A DNA stretch of 64,000 nucleotides from Mesorhizobium sp. CA14 (GTDB lineage: Bacteria; Pseudomonadota; Alphaproteobacteria; Rhizobiales; Rhizobiaceae). The notes under the pieces are model-generated. The model worked only from the letters and a program-made list of their open reading frames with translations. It searched no databases and was not told the origin of the DNA. The stretch spans positions 49,387 to 113,386 of the forward strand of contig NZ_JAIUHR010000019.1 of the NCBI RefSeq assembly GCF_020165195.1, given 5' to 3'. The position numbers were made by a program, and so were the translations under genes. Below are positions 1 to 7,495 of this stretch, piece after piece; position 1 is the first letter of the stretch, and the number at the start of each line of letters is the position of its first letter.

Positions 1-387
1 GCGCGGAAGACAGGTCGCATCGTCTTCGTCGCTTCGACCGCCGGCCTGAAGGGCTACGCCTATGTCGCGCCTTACGTCGCCGCCAAGCATGGCGTCGTCG
101 GACTGATGCGGGCCTTGGCCGCCGAGACCGCCAAGTCGGGCGTGACGGTGAATGCAGTCTGCCCCGGATTCGTTGAAACCGACATGCTGGAGGAGTCGGT
201 CCAGCGCATCGTCGAGAAGACCGGCCGCTCGGCGGAGGAAGCTCGTGCAGGTCTTGCTGCGACGAATCCGCAGGGGCGTTTCATCCAGCCGGAGGAAGTC
301 GCGTCGGCGGTGCTGTGGCTGTGCAGCGACGCCGCGCAATCGATCACCGGGCAGGCGATCTCGGTCTCAGGGGGCGAGACATGGTAG
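1..387 (+). CDS. SDR-family oxidoreductase, 3' part only
   Basis: NAD(P)-dependent short-chain dehydrogenase/reductase, cut by the left edge of the window, so the Rossmann TGxxxGxG motif is not visible. The remaining frame reads from base 1. It shows the catalytic serine region (IVFVASTAG), the YxxxK pair (YVAAK, about codons 25-29), then NAVCPGFVETDM and the C-terminal PEEVASAVLWLCSD helix and SITGQ strand usual for classical SDRs. It overlaps the MarR gene by 7 bases. In CoA-linked aromatic pathways such an enzyme usually oxidises a 3-hydroxyacyl-CoA or a dihydrodiol; the substrate here is unknown. Confidence 0.9.
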   Translation, partial: ARKTGRIVFVASTAGLKGYAYVAPYVAAKHGVVGLMRALAAETAKSGVTVNAVCPGFVETDMLEESVQRIVEKTGRSAEEARAGLAATNPQGRFIQPEEVASAVLWLCSDAAQSITGQAISVSGGETW

Positions 388-845
388 CGGGGCCGACCTC
401 CACCGGGCCGGGCAAGGAGAGGCTGCGGCTGTGGATCCGCCTGCTGCGCGCCTCGCGCACCATCGAGGCCGAGTTGCGCGAGCGGCTGAAGAAGGAGTTC
501 GACACCACGCTGCCGCGCTTCGACGTGATGGCAGCGCTTTACCGCTCGCCCGAAGGCATGCTGATGAGCGACCTGTCCCGTTTCCTGCTTGTCTCGAACG
601 GCAATGTGACGGGCATCGTTGACCGGCTGGTTTCGGAAGGATTGGTGACACGCGCGCGCCGCAATGGCGACCGCCGCACCTCGATGGTGCGTCTGACCGA
701 AGAAGGCTCGAAATCCTTCGCCGCGATCGCCGCCGCGCATGAGAATTGGGTCGGCGAGCTTCTCGGCACCGTCAGCGAGGACGAGGCGCGTCGGCTGACC
801 GGCATGCTGAAATCGTTCCGCAGCAATTGGGAGGGACGCGAATGA
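381..845 (+). CDS. MarR-family transcriptional regulator
   Basis: Winged-helix regulator of 154 residues, the usual MarR length. The body reads FDVMAALYRSPEGMLMSDLSRFLLVSNGNVTGIVDRLVSEGLV (helices and recognition helix, given here only as a landmark near residues 50-90 in shortened form: FDVMAALY to DRLVSEGLV), followed by the beta-wing RRNGDRRTSMVRLTEEG. The ATG at 381 is preferred because it overlaps the SDR stop, typical of translational coupling. The stop overlaps the next start as ATGA. A MarR protein inside an aromatic acyl-CoA operon commonly senses the CoA thioester intermediate; that is inference here. Confidence 0.9.
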   Translation: MVAGPTSTGPGKERLRLWIRLLRASRTIEAELRERLKKEFDTTLPRFDVMAALYRSPEGMLMSDLSRFLLVSNGNVTGIVDRLVSEGLVTRARRNGDRRTSMVRLTEEGSKSFAAIAAAHENWVGELLGTVSEDEARRLTGMLKSFRSNWEGRE

Positions 846-1654
846 ACGCCATGGCCAAGCTCAAGCCAAAACACTTCCTCTGGGAGGTCGAAGGCAAGAT
901 CGCGAAAATCCGGCTCGACCGGCCGGAGCGCAAGAACCCGCTCACCTTCGACAGCTATGCCGAGCTGCGCGACACGTTTCGCGAGCTCGTCTATGCCGAG
1001 GATGTCGACGCCGTGATGTTCCTGCCCAATGGCGGCAATTTCTGCTCGGGCGGCGATGTCCACGACATTATCGGGCCGCTGGTCAAGATGGACATGAAGC
1101 AACTGCTTGCCTTTACGCGCATGACCGGCGACTTCGTCAAGGCGATGCTGAATTGCGGCAAGCCGATCATTTCCGCCGTCGACGGCGTGGCGGTCGGCGC
1201 CGGCGCGATCATCGCCATGGCCTCCGATATCCGCATCGCCACGCCGGAGGCAAAGACCGCCTTCCTGTTCACCCGCGTCGGGCTTGCCGGCTGCGACATG
1301 GGCGCTTGCGCGATCCTGCCGCGCATCATCGGCCAGGGCCGCGCGGCCGAGCTGCTCTACACGGGCCGCACCATGAGTGCTGCCGAAGGCGAGCGCTGGG
1401 GGTTCTACAATCGCCTGGTCGAGCCGGCGGCGCTCGAGGCGGACGCGCTCGACATGGCGGCGCGCATCGTTTCCGGCCCGACCTTCGCGCACGGCATCAC
1501 CAAGACGCAGCTCAACCAGGAATGGTCGATGGGCCTCGACCAGGCGATCGAGGCGGAAGCGCAGGCGCAGGCGATCTGCATGCAGACCGGCGATTTCGAA
1601 CGGGCATACAAGGCGTTCGTGGCCAAGGAAACGCCGGTGTTCGAGGGGGATTAG
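842..1654 (+). CDS. Crotonase-family protein (enoyl-CoA hydratase-like)
   Basis: Crotonase-fold protein of 270 residues that acts on an acyl-CoA thioester. NFCSGGD (about residues 66-72) and the GVAVGAGA loop (115-122) form the oxyanion hole. The two glutamates that catalyse hydration in classical enoyl-CoA hydratase are not seen: by eye alignment the GGGCE position is Ile123 and the PE position is Arg145 (FTRVG). It may therefore run an isomerase, hydrolase or ring-opening reaction instead of simple hydration. The start ATG overlaps the MarR stop (ATGA). The neighbours (acyl-CoA dehydrogenase, SDR, RidA-like) suggest a 2-aminobenzoyl-CoA-type pathway. Confidence 0.85.
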   Translation: MNAMAKLKPKHFLWEVEGKIAKIRLDRPERKNPLTFDSYAELRDTFRELVYAEDVDAVMFLPNGGNFCSGGDVHDIIGPLVKMDMKQLLAFTRMTGDFVKAMLNCGKPIISAVDGVAVGAGAIIAMASDIRIATPEAKTAFLFTRVGLAGCDMGACAILPRIIGQGRAAELLYTGRTMSAAEGERWGFYNRLVEPAALEADALDMAARIVSGPTFAHGITKTQLNQEWSMGLDQAIEAEAQAQAICMQTGDFERAYKAFVAKETPVFEGD

Positions 1655-1688
1655 GGATGGATGTGGTGTTGGAGACGCTGGCGGGACA

Positions 1689-1848
1689 GCGCCCCCCTCT
1701 GGCCTTCCGGCCATCTCCCCCTCTAGGGGGGAGATTGGCAGCTTTGGCGCCGGCTCCCACCTTGCAACGTTGGCGATTGGCGAAAGCGGCGATGACAGCC
1801 GATCTCCCCCCTAGAGGGGGAGATGGCCGGCAGGCCAGAGGGGGGCGC
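1689..1848. repeat. Mosaic palindromic intergenic repeat, full copy (type A)
   Basis: Two inverted arms of about 47 bases (1689-1735 and 1802-1848) match at all but about one position and enclose about 66 bases. Each arm also contains a small palindrome around CTCTAGGGGGGAG. Another full copy lies at 48333-48492 and a related half copy at 3476-3602. No transposase is present. The copy sits between two co-directional genes of one operon, so it may be transcribed and fold into a long hairpin. Confidence 0.85.
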
Positions 1849-1885
1849 CGTAGAGCGGAAACCTTTGAGAATAGCGGAGGCAAGC

Positions 1886-3034
1886 ATGCCTGACCGCACC
1901 TTCCTCTCGTGGCCCTTTTTCGAAGACCGCCACCGCGCGCTCGCCGAAAATCTCGACGCCTGGTGCGCGAAAAACCTCCCCGTCGACCACCATGACGTCG
2001 ACGCCGCCTGTCGCGACCTCGTGGCGATGTTTGGCCGGGACGGCTGGCTGAAGCCGACGGCGCTCGACCCGGCCAACCCAGCGCCGCTCGATGTGCGCAC
2101 GCTCTGTATCACGCGCGAGACGCTGGCGCGCCATGACGGGCTGGCCGACTTCGCCTTCGCCATGCAGGGGCTGGGGACCGGCGCGATCACGCTGTTCGGC
2201 ACGCCGGACCAGCAGCGATGGCTGGAGAAGACGCGGGCTGGCCAGGCGATCTCGGCCTTCGCGCTGTCGGAGCCGCGCTCGGGATCGGACGTCGCCAATA
2301 TGGAGATGACCGCTCTCCGCGACGGCGGCAATTATGTGCTTTCCGGCGAAAAGACCTGGATTTCCAATGGCGGCATCGCCGATCTCTATGTCGCCTTCGC
2401 CCGCACCGGCGAGGGGCCGGGCGCCAAGGGGATTTCCGCCTTTATTGTACCGGGCGACGCCAAGGGCCTTGGCATCGCCGAGCGGCTCGAGGTGATCGCC
2501 CCGCATCCGCTGGCGCGGCTGTCCTTCGACAATGTGCGCGTTCCGGCTTCCGGCCTGATCGGCAAGCCCGGCGATGGTTTCCGCATCGCCATGTCGGTGC
2601 TCGATATCTTCCGCTCGACGGTGGGCGCCGCGGCCCTCGGTTTCGCGCGGCGGGCGCTGGACGAGAGCGTCAAACGCGCGGCCGAGCGGAAGCTGTTCGG
2701 CGCGCCGATGGCGGAGCTGCAGATGGTGCAGGGTCACCTCGCCGACATGGCGCTGGATGTCGACGCCGCGGCGCTCCTCATCTACCGCGCCGCCTGGACC
2801 AAGGACATGGGCGCGGCGCGGGTCACACGCGAGGCGGCGATGGCGAAGCTCTTCGCCACCGACAAGGCGCAGGAGGTGATCGACAAGGCCGTGCAGCTGC
2901 ATGGCGGCGACGGCGTGCGCAAGGGCCACATCGTCGAGAGCCTCTATCGCGAGGTCCGGGCGCTGCGCATTTATGAGGGCGCCTCGGACGTGCAGAAGGT
3001 GGTGATCGCCAGGCAGGTCATGGGAGCGGCGTGA
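1886..3034 (+). CDS. Acyl-CoA dehydrogenase
   Basis: FAD-dependent acyl-CoA dehydrogenase of 382 residues, normal family length, which passes electrons to ETF. Landmarks are the flavin-binding ALSEPRSGSD motif, KTWISNGG, the middle beta domain, and the C-terminal signature IYEGASDVQKVVIARQ, where the Glu of YEG is the usual catalytic base. The start was chosen at 1886 because AGCGGAGG lies just upstream; in-frame upstream codons run through the repeat. The ring-fission logic of the neighbouring genes suggests an aromatic-derived or dicarboxylic CoA ester, but the substrate cannot be read from sequence. Confidence 0.92.
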   Translation: MPDRTFLSWPFFEDRHRALAENLDAWCAKNLPVDHHDVDAACRDLVAMFGRDGWLKPTALDPANPAPLDVRTLCITRETLARHDGLADFAFAMQGLGTGAITLFGTPDQQRWLEKTRAGQAISAFALSEPRSGSDVANMEMTALRDGGNYVLSGEKTWISNGGIADLYVAFARTGEGPGAKGISAFIVPGDAKGLGIAERLEVIAPHPLARLSFDNVRVPASGLIGKPGDGFRIAMSVLDIFRSTVGAAALGFARRALDESVKRAAERKLFGAPMAELQMVQGHLADMALDVDAAALLIYRAAWTKDMGAARVTREAAMAKLFATDKAQEVIDKAVQLHGGDGVRKGHIVESLYREVRALRIYEGASDVQKVVIARQVMGAA

Positions 3035-3074
3035 GGCTCTTGCGGATCGCATTTGAACCCGGGGGGAGCTAGAC

Positions 3075-3470
3075 ATGCACACCATTTTGCAGCCGGAAGG
3101 CTGGGCCAAACCGATCGGCTACGCCAATGGCGTCGCGGCGCATGGGCGACTGGTGTTCATCGGCGGCCAAGTCGGCTGGAACGCCGAATGCAAGTTCGAG
3201 ACCGACGACTTCGTCGGCCAGGTGCGCCAGACGCTTGCCAATGTCGTCGCGGTGCTGGCCGAAGCAGGCGGCGAACCGCAGCACATCACCTCGATGACCT
3301 GGTATTTCACCGACAAGGCCGAATATCTTGCCAATCTGAAGGGGATTGGCGACGCCTACCGGGCCGTCATCGGCCGGCATTTTCCGGCGATGGCCGCCAT
3401 GCAGGTGGTGGCGCTGGTCGAGGATCGAGCCAAAGTGGAAATACAGGCGATGGCGGTTATTCCGGAGTGA
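3075..3470 (+). CDS. RidA/YjgF-family protein lacking the canonical arginine
   Basis: Small Rid-fold protein of 131 residues that normally forms trimers with active sites at subunit interfaces. The family C-terminus is recognisable (KVEIQAMAVIPE). RidA proper has an arginine after the FP motif that binds the carboxylate of 2-iminoacids; here the stretch reads HFPAMAAMQVV, so that Arg is absent. It therefore probably belongs to a non-archetypal Rid subgroup, not a general imine deaminase. It follows the acyl-CoA dehydrogenase by 40 bases with GGGGGGAG upstream. A role on an imine or enamine product of the pathway is inferred. Confidence 0.85.
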   Translation: MHTILQPEGWAKPIGYANGVAAHGRLVFIGGQVGWNAECKFETDDFVGQVRQTLANVVAVLAEAGGEPQHITSMTWYFTDKAEYLANLKGIGDAYRAVIGRHFPAMAAMQVVALVEDRAKVEIQAMAVIPE

Positions 3471-3475
3471 GGGGC

Positions 3476-3602
3476 GGCCGGGTCGTCGCCGATTTCGCCA
3501 ATCGCCAGCGGCGCAGGGTAAACGCCGCGGTGGCGGCCCGCGTCTTTCTCCCCGTCTCTATACGGGGAGAAATGCCCGGCAGGGCAATGAGGGGCAGCGC
3601 CA
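3476..3602. repeat. Half copy of the mosaic palindromic repeat
   Basis: Bases 3545-3602 carry one arm of the repeat type seen at 1689-1848 and 48333-48492. It has a CTCCCC/GGGGAG palindrome, then CCGGCAGGGCA and GGGGCAGCGCC. The preceding bases (CGATTTCGCCAATCGCCAGCGG) resemble the spacer of the full copies. The second arm is not found. It lies between the RidA-like gene and the regulator promoter. Confidence 0.65.
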
Positions 3603-3681
3603 ACGCCCAAGCAAATGCTAATTTGGCTCAGCGATTGTATTACGAGAGGCATTTCCCAGCCGCTTGGCTACCGCCACAATC

Positions 3682-3699
3682 TGTGATCAGATGATCATA
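3682..3699. promoter_or_regulatory. Operator dyad, probable autoregulatory site of the FCD regulator
   Basis: TGTGATCA-GA-TGATCATA is an inverted repeat with a two-base centre, located 60-80 bases before the regulator start. The same core, TGATCA-NN-TGATCA, recurs just before the next operon at 4612-4631. Sharing one rare dyad between a regulator and its neighbour is the usual sign of the cognate operator. A nearby CCGCTATAGCGG palindrome at 3701-3712 may overlap the promoter. Confidence 0.65.
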
Positions 3700-3759
3700 T
3701 CCGCTATAGCGGTATGTATTCGCACATAGACTTTGCCGGCACCCAAGGAAAGCAAAAGC

Positions 3760-4488
3760 GTGGCTCTGGGCTTCGAACCCGTATCGGGACGCATCACCGT
3801 CCAGGATGGCGTCTACCAGCAGCTTCGCCATGCCTTGATGGTCGGCAGCTTCGATCCCGGGCAGGTGCTGACCATCGCTTCGCTGGCCGAGGCTTTCGGC
3901 ACCTCGAACATGCCGGTGCGCGAAGCCTTGCGCCGGCTCGCGGCGGAGAACGCGCTGGAGATATCGCAGAACGGCTCGGCCTGCGTGCCGGTGGTGACGC
4001 GGGCGCGGCTCGACGACCTCTGCCGGGCGCGGCTTGCCGTCGAAGGGCTGGCCGCCGAGCTTGGCGGGCCGCGCCTGACCACGGCCGACATCGCCTCGCT
4101 GCAAAAGGTCACCGATGACCAGCAGGCGATCGGCCGCGACGGCAGCATCTATGAGTTGATTGCCAAGAACCAGCAGTTTCACTTCACCATCTACCGCGCC
4201 TCCGGCTCCGACGTGCTGTTCCAGCTGATCGAGACGTTGTGGCTGCGCTTCGGCCCTTATATGCGGCTCCTGTCCAATCACGTCGCGCCGCTGATGCGCG
4301 CCGGCACCATGGAACCTTCAGGCAGGCATGCCGCGATCATCGCCGCGCTCAAGGACAAAGATTTCGTCCGTGCGCGCGACGAGGTGGTGGCCGACATCAC
4401 GGCAACCCAGGCGACCTTGCGCGCGATCTGTCCTGACGTGCCCGAGCCCCGCGCTGTGGATTTCGCCGCCTTCGGCAAGGCGCCCTGA
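3760..4488 (+). CDS. GntR-family transcriptional regulator, FCD subfamily
   Basis: Regulator with an N-terminal GntR winged helix (YQQLRHALMVGSFDPGQVL, then FGTSNMPVREALRRLAAENALE) and a C-terminal all-helical FCD ligand domain, about 240 residues in all. The GTG at 3760 was chosen because AAGGAA lies 11 bases upstream; a TTG at 3733 is also in frame. FCD proteins usually bind a small organic acid, often with a metal, and repress a nearby catabolic operon. The shared dyads at 3682 and 4612 point to autoregulation and control of the operon starting at 4650. Confidence 0.9.
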   Translation: MALGFEPVSGRITVQDGVYQQLRHALMVGSFDPGQVLTIASLAEAFGTSNMPVREALRRLAAENALEISQNGSACVPVVTRARLDDLCRARLAVEGLAAELGGPRLTTADIASLQKVTDDQQAIGRDGSIYELIAKNQQFHFTIYRASGSDVLFQLIETLWLRFGPYMRLLSNHVAPLMRAGTMEPSGRHAAIIAALKDKDFVRARDEVVADITATQATLRAICPDVPEPRAVDFAAFGKAP

Positions 4489-4611
4489 ACCGGAGGCGCG
4501 TCGGCCATCTTCGCAGCGATTTGGCGGCGTCTCGTGGACCAAAGATTACTGCGCATTTCCTGGTCACCGCCCCGCGTTTCTTCCCTGCTGCCGATTGATC
4601 CCTGCCCGGTT

Positions 4612-4631
4612 TTGTGATCACATGATCACAA
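4612..4631. promoter_or_regulatory. Operator dyad before the kynureninase-like operon
   Basis: TTGTGATCA and TGATCACAA form perfect 9-base arms around a CA centre, ending 18 bases before the ATG at 4650. It shares its core with the dyad before the regulator gene at 3682-3699. The position, overlapping where RNA polymerase or the early leader would be, fits repression. Confidence 0.7.
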
Positions 4632-4649
4632 GGGAGCGAGAGACAGCAA

Positions 4650-5789
4650 ATGTCCGGCTATTTTCTCTATCATTCGATCGGCACTTTCTCCGGCAAGGCC
4701 GAGCAAATGGCCGCCGCTCTGGCGGAATTTTCCGGGGTCTGGTCGGCAGAGGATGACGGCCAATGGCCGGCCGCGCTGGCCGCACGCCAGCGCTTCATCG
4801 ATGCCTGGACGCGGCTGATCGAGGCGCCGAAGGGCACGTTGACCACCGCCGAGAATGTTACGGCCGCGCTCTATAGCCTGATCGGCGGCCTGCCGGCCGA
4901 GCGCCTCGGGGGAAAGCGTCTGCTGGTTGCCGGCGATTGCTTCCCAAGCCTGCATTTCCTGCTTGCGGGCCTTGCCGAGCGCTTCGGCTTCGCGCTCGAT
5001 ACCGTACCGCTGCGGCCGGGCGAGAGCTGGGTGCGCGACGAGGATTTCATTGACCGCTGGCAGGACGATGTCGGGCTCGCGCTCATCACCTTCGTCACCT
5101 CGACGGCCTCGCATCGCTGCGATGTCGGGCGGCTCGCCGCGCATGGCCGCGCCATGGGCAGCATCGTCGGGGTCGATGTCACGCAAGGCATTGGCGTGGC
5201 GCCGTTTTCGGTTGCCGCCACGCCGGTCGATTTCGTCGTCTCGACTTCGCTGAAATGGCTGTGCGGTTCCTCCGGCGCCGGCATGTTGCAGGTCGCGCCG
5301 GAATTGCTTGCGACCTGCCGGCCGGAGCTGCGCGGCTGGTTCAGTCAGCCGAACCCATTCTCCTGGGATCTCGATGCCTTCGCTTATGCAGACGATGCGC
5401 GCCGCTTCGACCATGGCACGCCGGCGATCCTCGCCAGCATCGCCTCGCTGCCCGGACTGGAATGGGTGGAGAAGACCGGCATCGACGCCGTCCGCGCGCA
5501 GAACACCGCGCTCGTCGAGCGCATCATCGGCGCGGCGCTCGACAATGGCTGGACGCTGCGTTCGCCGCTCGATGCTGGTGAGCGCGGCGGCAGCGTCATG
5601 CTCGGCCTGCCGCAAGGCGTGGAACCGGCGAGGATCATCGCAGCCCTGCGCAACGAGCGGCTCTATTGCGACGCCCGCGGCACGACGCTCAGGCTCTCGC
5701 CCGGGATGGTGACCACGGAAGCGGCGGTCGATGCACTGATTGCGAGGCTCGAGGAGCATATCGGTTCGCGGCATCGCCGCGCATCCTGA
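4650..5789 (+). CDS. Kynureninase-like class V PLP-dependent enzyme
   Basis: Fold-type I PLP enzyme of 379 residues. The probable Schiff-base lysine is Lys202 in STSLKWLCG, and Asp176 in GVDVTQG would contact the pyridine nitrogen. The overall plan resembles kynureninase, and the C-terminus keeps a small-domain arginine in TTLRLSPG. Kynureninase cleaves kynurenine to anthranilate and alanine; whether this protein does so is unproven. GGGAGCGAG gives a good ribosome site. It heads an operon with an amino-acid importer, and upstream genes could degrade an aminobenzoyl-CoA, which makes a kynurenine-type substrate attractive. Another beta-lyase or aminotransferase activity is possible. Confidence 0.8.
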   Translation: MSGYFLYHSIGTFSGKAEQMAAALAEFSGVWSAEDDGQWPAALAARQRFIDAWTRLIEAPKGTLTTAENVTAALYSLIGGLPAERLGGKRLLVAGDCFPSLHFLLAGLAERFGFALDTVPLRPGESWVRDEDFIDRWQDDVGLALITFVTSTASHRCDVGRLAAHGRAMGSIVGVDVTQGIGVAPFSVAATPVDFVVSTSLKWLCGSSGAGMLQVAPELLATCRPELRGWFSQPNPFSWDLDAFAYADDARRFDHGTPAILASIASLPGLEWVEKTGIDAVRAQNTALVERIIGAALDNGWTLRSPLDAGERGGSVMLGLPQGVEPARIIAALRNERLYCDARGTTLRLSPGMVTTEAAVDALIARLEEHIGSRHRRAS

Positions 5790-5892
5790 TTTCAGGCACC
5801 GCCTCGCCTGCGACGCCCTGGGAGTTGGGCGCCGGAAGAAGCGGAAGAGGAAATGAGTCACTTTCGACGTGGCCGAACCAGAGGGAAGCACA

Positions 5893-6678
5893 ATGTTGAA
5901 ACGTCTAGGACTGATTGGGGTGGTGATCGCCGCAGGCGTGGCCTTCGCGGCGCCCGCCTTTGCCGACAAGATCATGGTGGGCGCCTATCCGGCCAACCCG
6001 CCATGGGAATACAAGACCGATTCCGGCGGCTTCGAGGGGTTTGAGATCGACGTTGCCAACGACGTCGCCAAGCGCATCGGCGCCGATGTCGAGTTCCAGG
6101 ACCTCGGCTTCCAGGCGCTGTTCGCGGCGACCGCTTCGGGCCGCATCGACTTCGCCGTGTCCTCGATCTCGGTGACCAAGGAGCGGCTGCAGAACCAGGG
6201 CTTTACGCAGCCCTATTACGACAGCGACGGCACGATCGTCGGCAAGGCGGATTCCGCCATCAAGTCGCTCGACGACCTCAAGGGCAAGACCATCGGCGTC
6301 ATCGCCGGTTCGACTGGCGAAGCCTATATGAAGGAAAACGCCGCCAAGCTCGGCGTCGCCGAGACCAAGAGCTACAACGCCCAGCAGGACCTTTTGCTCG
6401 ACGTGCAGAACGGCCGCATCGACGGCGGCGCCGGCGAGCTCGCCGGCTTCCTGTTCGCCATCAAGCAGATGCCGGCGCTGAAGATCCTAGTGCGCATCCC
6501 GACCGGCGAACGCTTCGCGATGATGACCAAGAAGGGCCATCCGCTGCTCGAGAAGGTGAATGACACGATCACTGCGATGAAGAAGGACGGCACCATGGCC
6601 GCTATCCACAAGAAGTGGTTCGGCGTCGATCCGGAAGCCGGCACCAGCACCGTGACGCCCGGTCCCATCCCACAATAA
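5893..6678 (+). CDS. Amino-acid ABC transporter, periplasmic binding protein (family 3)
   Basis: Secreted solute-binding protein of 261 residues. A Sec signal peptide runs about residues 1-24 (hydrophobic core, then APAFA before DKIMVG). The mature protein shows GFEIDVANDVAKRIG, LFAATASGRIDFAVSSISVTKERL and GKTIGVIAGSTGEAY, typical of polar-amino-acid binding proteins. The start at 5893 has GAGGGAAG upstream. It is followed by a strong hairpin and the permease gene. The ligand is unknown; operon partners suggest an amino acid processed by PLP enzymes. Confidence 0.92.
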   Translation: MLKRLGLIGVVIAAGVAFAAPAFADKIMVGAYPANPPWEYKTDSGGFEGFEIDVANDVAKRIGADVEFQDLGFQALFAATASGRIDFAVSSISVTKERLQNQGFTQPYYDSDGTIVGKADSAIKSLDDLKGKTIGVIAGSTGEAYMKENAAKLGVAETKSYNAQQDLLLDVQNGRIDGGAGELAGFLFAIKQMPALKILVRIPTGERFAMMTKKGHPLLEKVNDTITAMKKDGTMAAIHKKWFGVDPEAGTSTVTPGPIPQ

Positions 6679-6695
6679 GCCAGCGAACTATCGCC

Positions 6696-6726
6696 GCGGG
6701 GGCGCCGGGCAAGCCGGCGCCCCCGC
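6696..6726 (+). promoter_or_regulatory. Strong intercistronic hairpin after the binding-protein gene
   Basis: Perfect 13-base arms (6696-6708 and 6714-6726) with a 5-base loop, GC only, and no T-tract. In ABC operons such hairpins protect the upstream mRNA and partly limit readthrough, giving more binding protein than permease. A similar one lies between the peptide binding-protein and permease genes at 12479-12506. Confidence 0.7.
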
Positions 6727-6783
6727 TTCCACCCTTCAGGCCCGCGAAGGCGGTGGGCTTGGCATTGCCTTGATGGTGAGCCG

Positions 6784-7458
6784 ATGGAACTGATCGACAC
6801 CTTCTTCAACTGGGGCATCCTGGTCCGATCCTTTCCGATCCTGATCCGCGGACTGGGCAACACCATCCTGCTCGGCTTGGCGGCCATCTTCTTCGGCACC
6901 GTTGCAGGCCTCGCGATCTGCCTGGTGCGGCTCTACGCGCCGAAGCCGTTGAGACGGCTGGCGACGCTCTATATCGACATGTTCCGCGCGCTGCCGATCC
7001 TGGTGGTGCTGATCCTGATCTATTACGCCCTGCCCTTCGTCGGCATCCGCCTGTCGTCCTTCGTGTCGGCGGCGCTCGCGCTGTCGCTGGTGCTCGCGGC
7101 CTTCACGGCGGAAGTCTGCCGCGCCGGCATCCAGAACATCCCGAAAGGGCAGTTCGAGGCGGCGGCGGCGCTCGGCCTGCCCTTCTGGGTCGCCATGCGC
7201 AAGGTGGTGTTGCCGCAGGCGATCCGCGTCGTCATCCCGCCGCTGACCAGCAACTGCGTTTCGGTGTTCAAGGACACCGCGCTCGCCTCCGTCGTGGCGA
7301 TGCCGGACCTTTTGAAGCAGGCCACCGACGCGCAGGCGCTGATGGCCAACCCGACGCCACTGATCGGCGCCGCGATCATCTATCTCGCCTTCCTGTGGCC
7401 GCTGGTGCGGCTGGTCGGCTACCTCGAAGAGCGCGGCAAGGCCCGGTCTGCGCACTGA
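6784..7458 (+). CDS. Amino-acid ABC transporter permease
   Basis: Inner-membrane permease of the His/Glu/Gln family, 224 residues, with about five hydrophobic segments. The cytoplasmic EAA loop reads PKGQFEAAAALGLPFW and then VLPQAIR, which docks the ATPase. Only one permease is present and no ATP-binding gene lies in this operon, so the transporter must be homodimeric and borrow an ATPase, or the ATPase lies elsewhere. It is transcribed after the binding protein and ends 37 bases before the next PLP enzyme. Confidence 0.9.
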   Translation: MELIDTFFNWGILVRSFPILIRGLGNTILLGLAAIFFGTVAGLAICLVRLYAPKPLRRLATLYIDMFRALPILVVLILIYYALPFVGIRLSSFVSAALALSLVLAAFTAEVCRAGIQNIPKGQFEAAAALGLPFWVAMRKVVLPQAIRVVIPPLTSNCVSVFKDTALASVVAMPDLLKQATDAQALMANPTPLIGAAIIYLAFLWPLVRLVGYLEERGKARSAH

Positions 7459-7495
7459 TCCCGACTTGAAATCGATGACCCGAAGGAGACGCCTC

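Noticed and set aside
1689..1848. Insertion sequence or MITE of a known transposon.
   Set aside because: No transposase, no convincing target-site duplication, and the structure of paired mosaic palindromes fits an intergenic repeat better.
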